Part shown: one piece after another, positions 51,388 through 52,402 of the stretch
How the letters are laid out: the number at the start of each line of letters is the position of its first letter
Numbering within the stretch: the first letter of the stretch is position 1
Assembly (NCBI RefSeq): GCF_020884795.1
Contig: NZ_BBZF01000015.1
Coordinates: forward strand, 497,174 to 549,575
Length of the DNA: 52,402 nt
Source: Micromonospora okii
GTDB taxonomy: Bacteria > Actinomycetota > Actinomycetes > Mycobacteriales > Micromonosporaceae
Reading direction: 5' to 3'
Notes under the pieces: model-generated
Database searches by the model: none
What the model was told of the DNA's origin: nothing
The model's input: the letters and a program-made list of their open reading frames with translations, nothing else
Program-made: the position numbers and the translations under genes

Positions 51388-52320
51388 GTGATCGCCGACG
51401 ACGCCGTCCTGCGCCCGCCCGTGCTGCGCCCGGGGGACACGGTCATGCTGGTCTCCCCGTCCGGGCCGACCCGGCCCGAGCGGGTGGCCCGGGGCGTGGA
51501 GCTGCTCACCGGCTGGGGGTTGCGGCCGGTGCCCGCCCCGCAGGCGTACGCCCGGCGGGGCTACCTGGCCGGGGCGGACGAGCTGCGCGCCGCCGACCTG
51601 AACGCCGCGTTCGCCGACCCCGAGGTGCGCGGGGTGATCTGCACCCGGGGCGGCTACGGCGCGCAGCGGATCGTGGACGCCGTCGACATGGCGGCGGTGC
51701 GCCGCGACCCGAAGGTGGTGGCCGGCTTCTCCGACATCACGGCGCTCCAGCTCGCGCTCTGGCGGGGCGCCCGGCTGGCCGGGGTGCACGGCCCGGGGGC
51801 GGCCTGGCGGGACGAGCGGACCCCGCTGCGCTCGGCCGAGTCGCTGCACGCCGCGCTGATGACCACCGAGCCGGTCACGATCGCCGCGGACCCGGGCGAG
51901 GAGACCTTCGGCGTACGGGTGCCCGGTCGCGCCACGGGGACGCTGCTCGGCGGCAACCTGTGCCTGCTCGCCGCCTCGGTCGGCACCCCGGACATGCCGG
52001 ACCTGACCGGGGTGGTCCTCCTCGTCGAGGAGGTGCAGGAGCCGCCGTACAAGGTCGACCGGATGCTCACCCAGCTCCGCCGCGCCGGCGCCCTGGCGGG
52101 CCTCGCCGGGGTGGCCGTCGGCCAGTTCACCGACTGCGCGGACGGCTGGGACACCACGGTCGTCGACGTACTGGGCGAGCGCCTCGGCGACCTCGGCGTC
52201 CCGGTCCTGGGCGGCCTCCCGATCGGCCACGGCCACGGCCAGCTCACGGTCCCGATCGGCGTCCCCGCCACCCTGGACGCGAACGCCGGCACCCTGACGG
52301 CCGCCCCCGCCGTCCGCTGA
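51388..52320 (+). CDS. LD-carboxypeptidase, S66 family
   Basis: A 310-residue peptidase of the LdcA/microcin-resistance family that removes D-Ala from tetrapeptide stems or cleaves related peptides. The catalytic set is in place: Ser115 in VAGFSDITAL, a Glu at 214/215 in LLVEEVQEPPYKVDR, and His281 in PIGHGHGQLTVPIG. RGGYGAQRI (87-95) is the family's conserved loop. GTG at 51388 gives MIADDAVLRPPVLRPGDTV. The frame stays open to 50707 across the antisense amidotransferase gene, which is not coding. Role in cell-wall recycling is by family; some members instead confer resistance to nucleotide-peptide antibiotics such as microcin C. Confidence 0.92.
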   Translation: MIADDAVLRPPVLRPGDTVMLVSPSGPTRPERVARGVELLTGWGLRPVPAPQAYARRGYLAGADELRAADLNAAFADPEVRGVICTRGGYGAQRIVDAVDMAAVRRDPKVVAGFSDITALQLALWRGARLAGVHGPGAAWRDERTPLRSAESLHAALMTTEPVTIAADPGEETFGVRVPGRATGTLLGGNLCLLAASVGTPDMPDLTGVVLLVEEVQEPPYKVDRMLTQLRRAGALAGLAGVAVGQFTDCADGWDTTVVDVLGERLGDLGVPVLGGLPIGHGHGQLTVPIGVPATLDANAGTLTAAPAVR

Positions 52321-52372
52321 CCCCGCCCTCTTCCCCACCCCCACCCCCTCCCCCACCCCGGCCCTTCCCCGG

Positions 52373-52392
52373 TGATCAAGAAGTTTGCGTCA
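52373..52392. repeat. Second copy (single arm) of the TTGATCAAGAAGTTTGCGTC family
   Basis: TGATCAAGAAGTTTGCGTCA matches the left arm of the element at 26391 with one difference. The window ends 10 bp later, so a second arm may lie beyond. Confidence 0.7.
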
Positions 52393-52402
52393 CTCCAGGG
52401 GC

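Noticed and set aside
1..52402. tRNA, rRNA, integrase, transposase or phage genes
   Set aside because: I looked for tRNA cloverleaf ends, recombinase motifs and phage-type gene runs by eye and found none that I could support.

Overview
The window is a high-GC actinobacterial chromosome segment. Gene content, codon bias, abundant GTG starts and short intergenic repeats point to the Micromonosporaceae (Micromonospora or Salinispora type); this is an inference from the sequence, with no database search. It carries mainly core metabolism and has no rRNA, tRNA, CRISPR array, integrase or transposase that I can see. Most long antisense ORFs are shadows produced by GC-rich codon use.

Layout. 1-2.6 kb: 3' end of nadA, murA, and a DUF3043 membrane protein. 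2.6-5.3 kb (minus): a three-gene ABC exporter. 5.4-11.1 kb: a 1862-residue protein with a huge disordered repeat region, a TPR-like region and WG repeats, preceded by a 21-codon leader ORF. 11.1-16.1 kb: an aldo/keto reductase, a small protein plus M50 protease pair (minus), and late cobalamin genes (a CobU-CobT fusion, then CobS). 16.1-24.2 kb: a DUF2314 protein, gcvT, leucyl aminopeptidase, a small conserved protein, lpd, and the lipoyl E2 gene sucB. 24.3-27.6 kb: an LtrA-like protein, a hemerythrin, and an LLM-class oxidoreductase. 27.6-30.3 kb: a small accessory island of less GC-rich DNA with a PIN toxin/HTH antitoxin pair, a stand-alone GntR-type HTH protein, an unassigned Cys-containing protein, and a decayed Phd-like antitoxin carrying a perfect 129-bp tandem duplication. 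30.3-41.8 kb: a TIGR01777 epimerase, lipB, a VOC protein, an archaeal-type aspartyl-tRNA synthetase behind a T-box leader, lipA, two large membrane proteins, an FAD oxidoreductase and a DUF4191 protein. 41.9-52.4 kb: an RDD protein, glnA with a four-box GlnR operator, an MptB-like mannosyltransferase, another membrane protein, glnE, a glutamine amidotransferase and an LD-carboxypeptidase.

How the genes fit together. sucB carries two lipoyl domains, lpd re-oxidises them, lipB and lipA make the lipoyl cofactor, and gcvT works in the lipoate-dependent glycine cleavage system, so much of the window is one lipoate theme. glnA (with an adenylylation-site tyrosine) and glnE (its adenylyltransferase) form the nitrogen theme. 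From memory, the order DUF3043-cobT-cobS-gcvT-pepB-dlaT-epimerase-lipB-lipA-DUF4191-RDD-glnA1-glnE matches the Rv2206-Rv2221c region of Mycobacterium tuberculosis, so the backbone is ancient and the other genes are insertions into it.

Most notable non-coding signals: (i) four copies of a 54-bp GGGCCC-rich repeat, one of which supplies the last codons and stop of an ABC ATPase; (ii) a translational T-box with an apparent Asp specifier before aspS; (iii) a textbook GlnR box before glnA; (iv) a recurrent TANNNT motif 6-8 nt before start codons lacking a Shine-Dalgarno, indicating many leaderless mRNAs; (v) a second repeat family built on TTGATCAAGAAGTTTGCGTC; (vi) a 28-bp-arm inverted repeat downstream of aspS.
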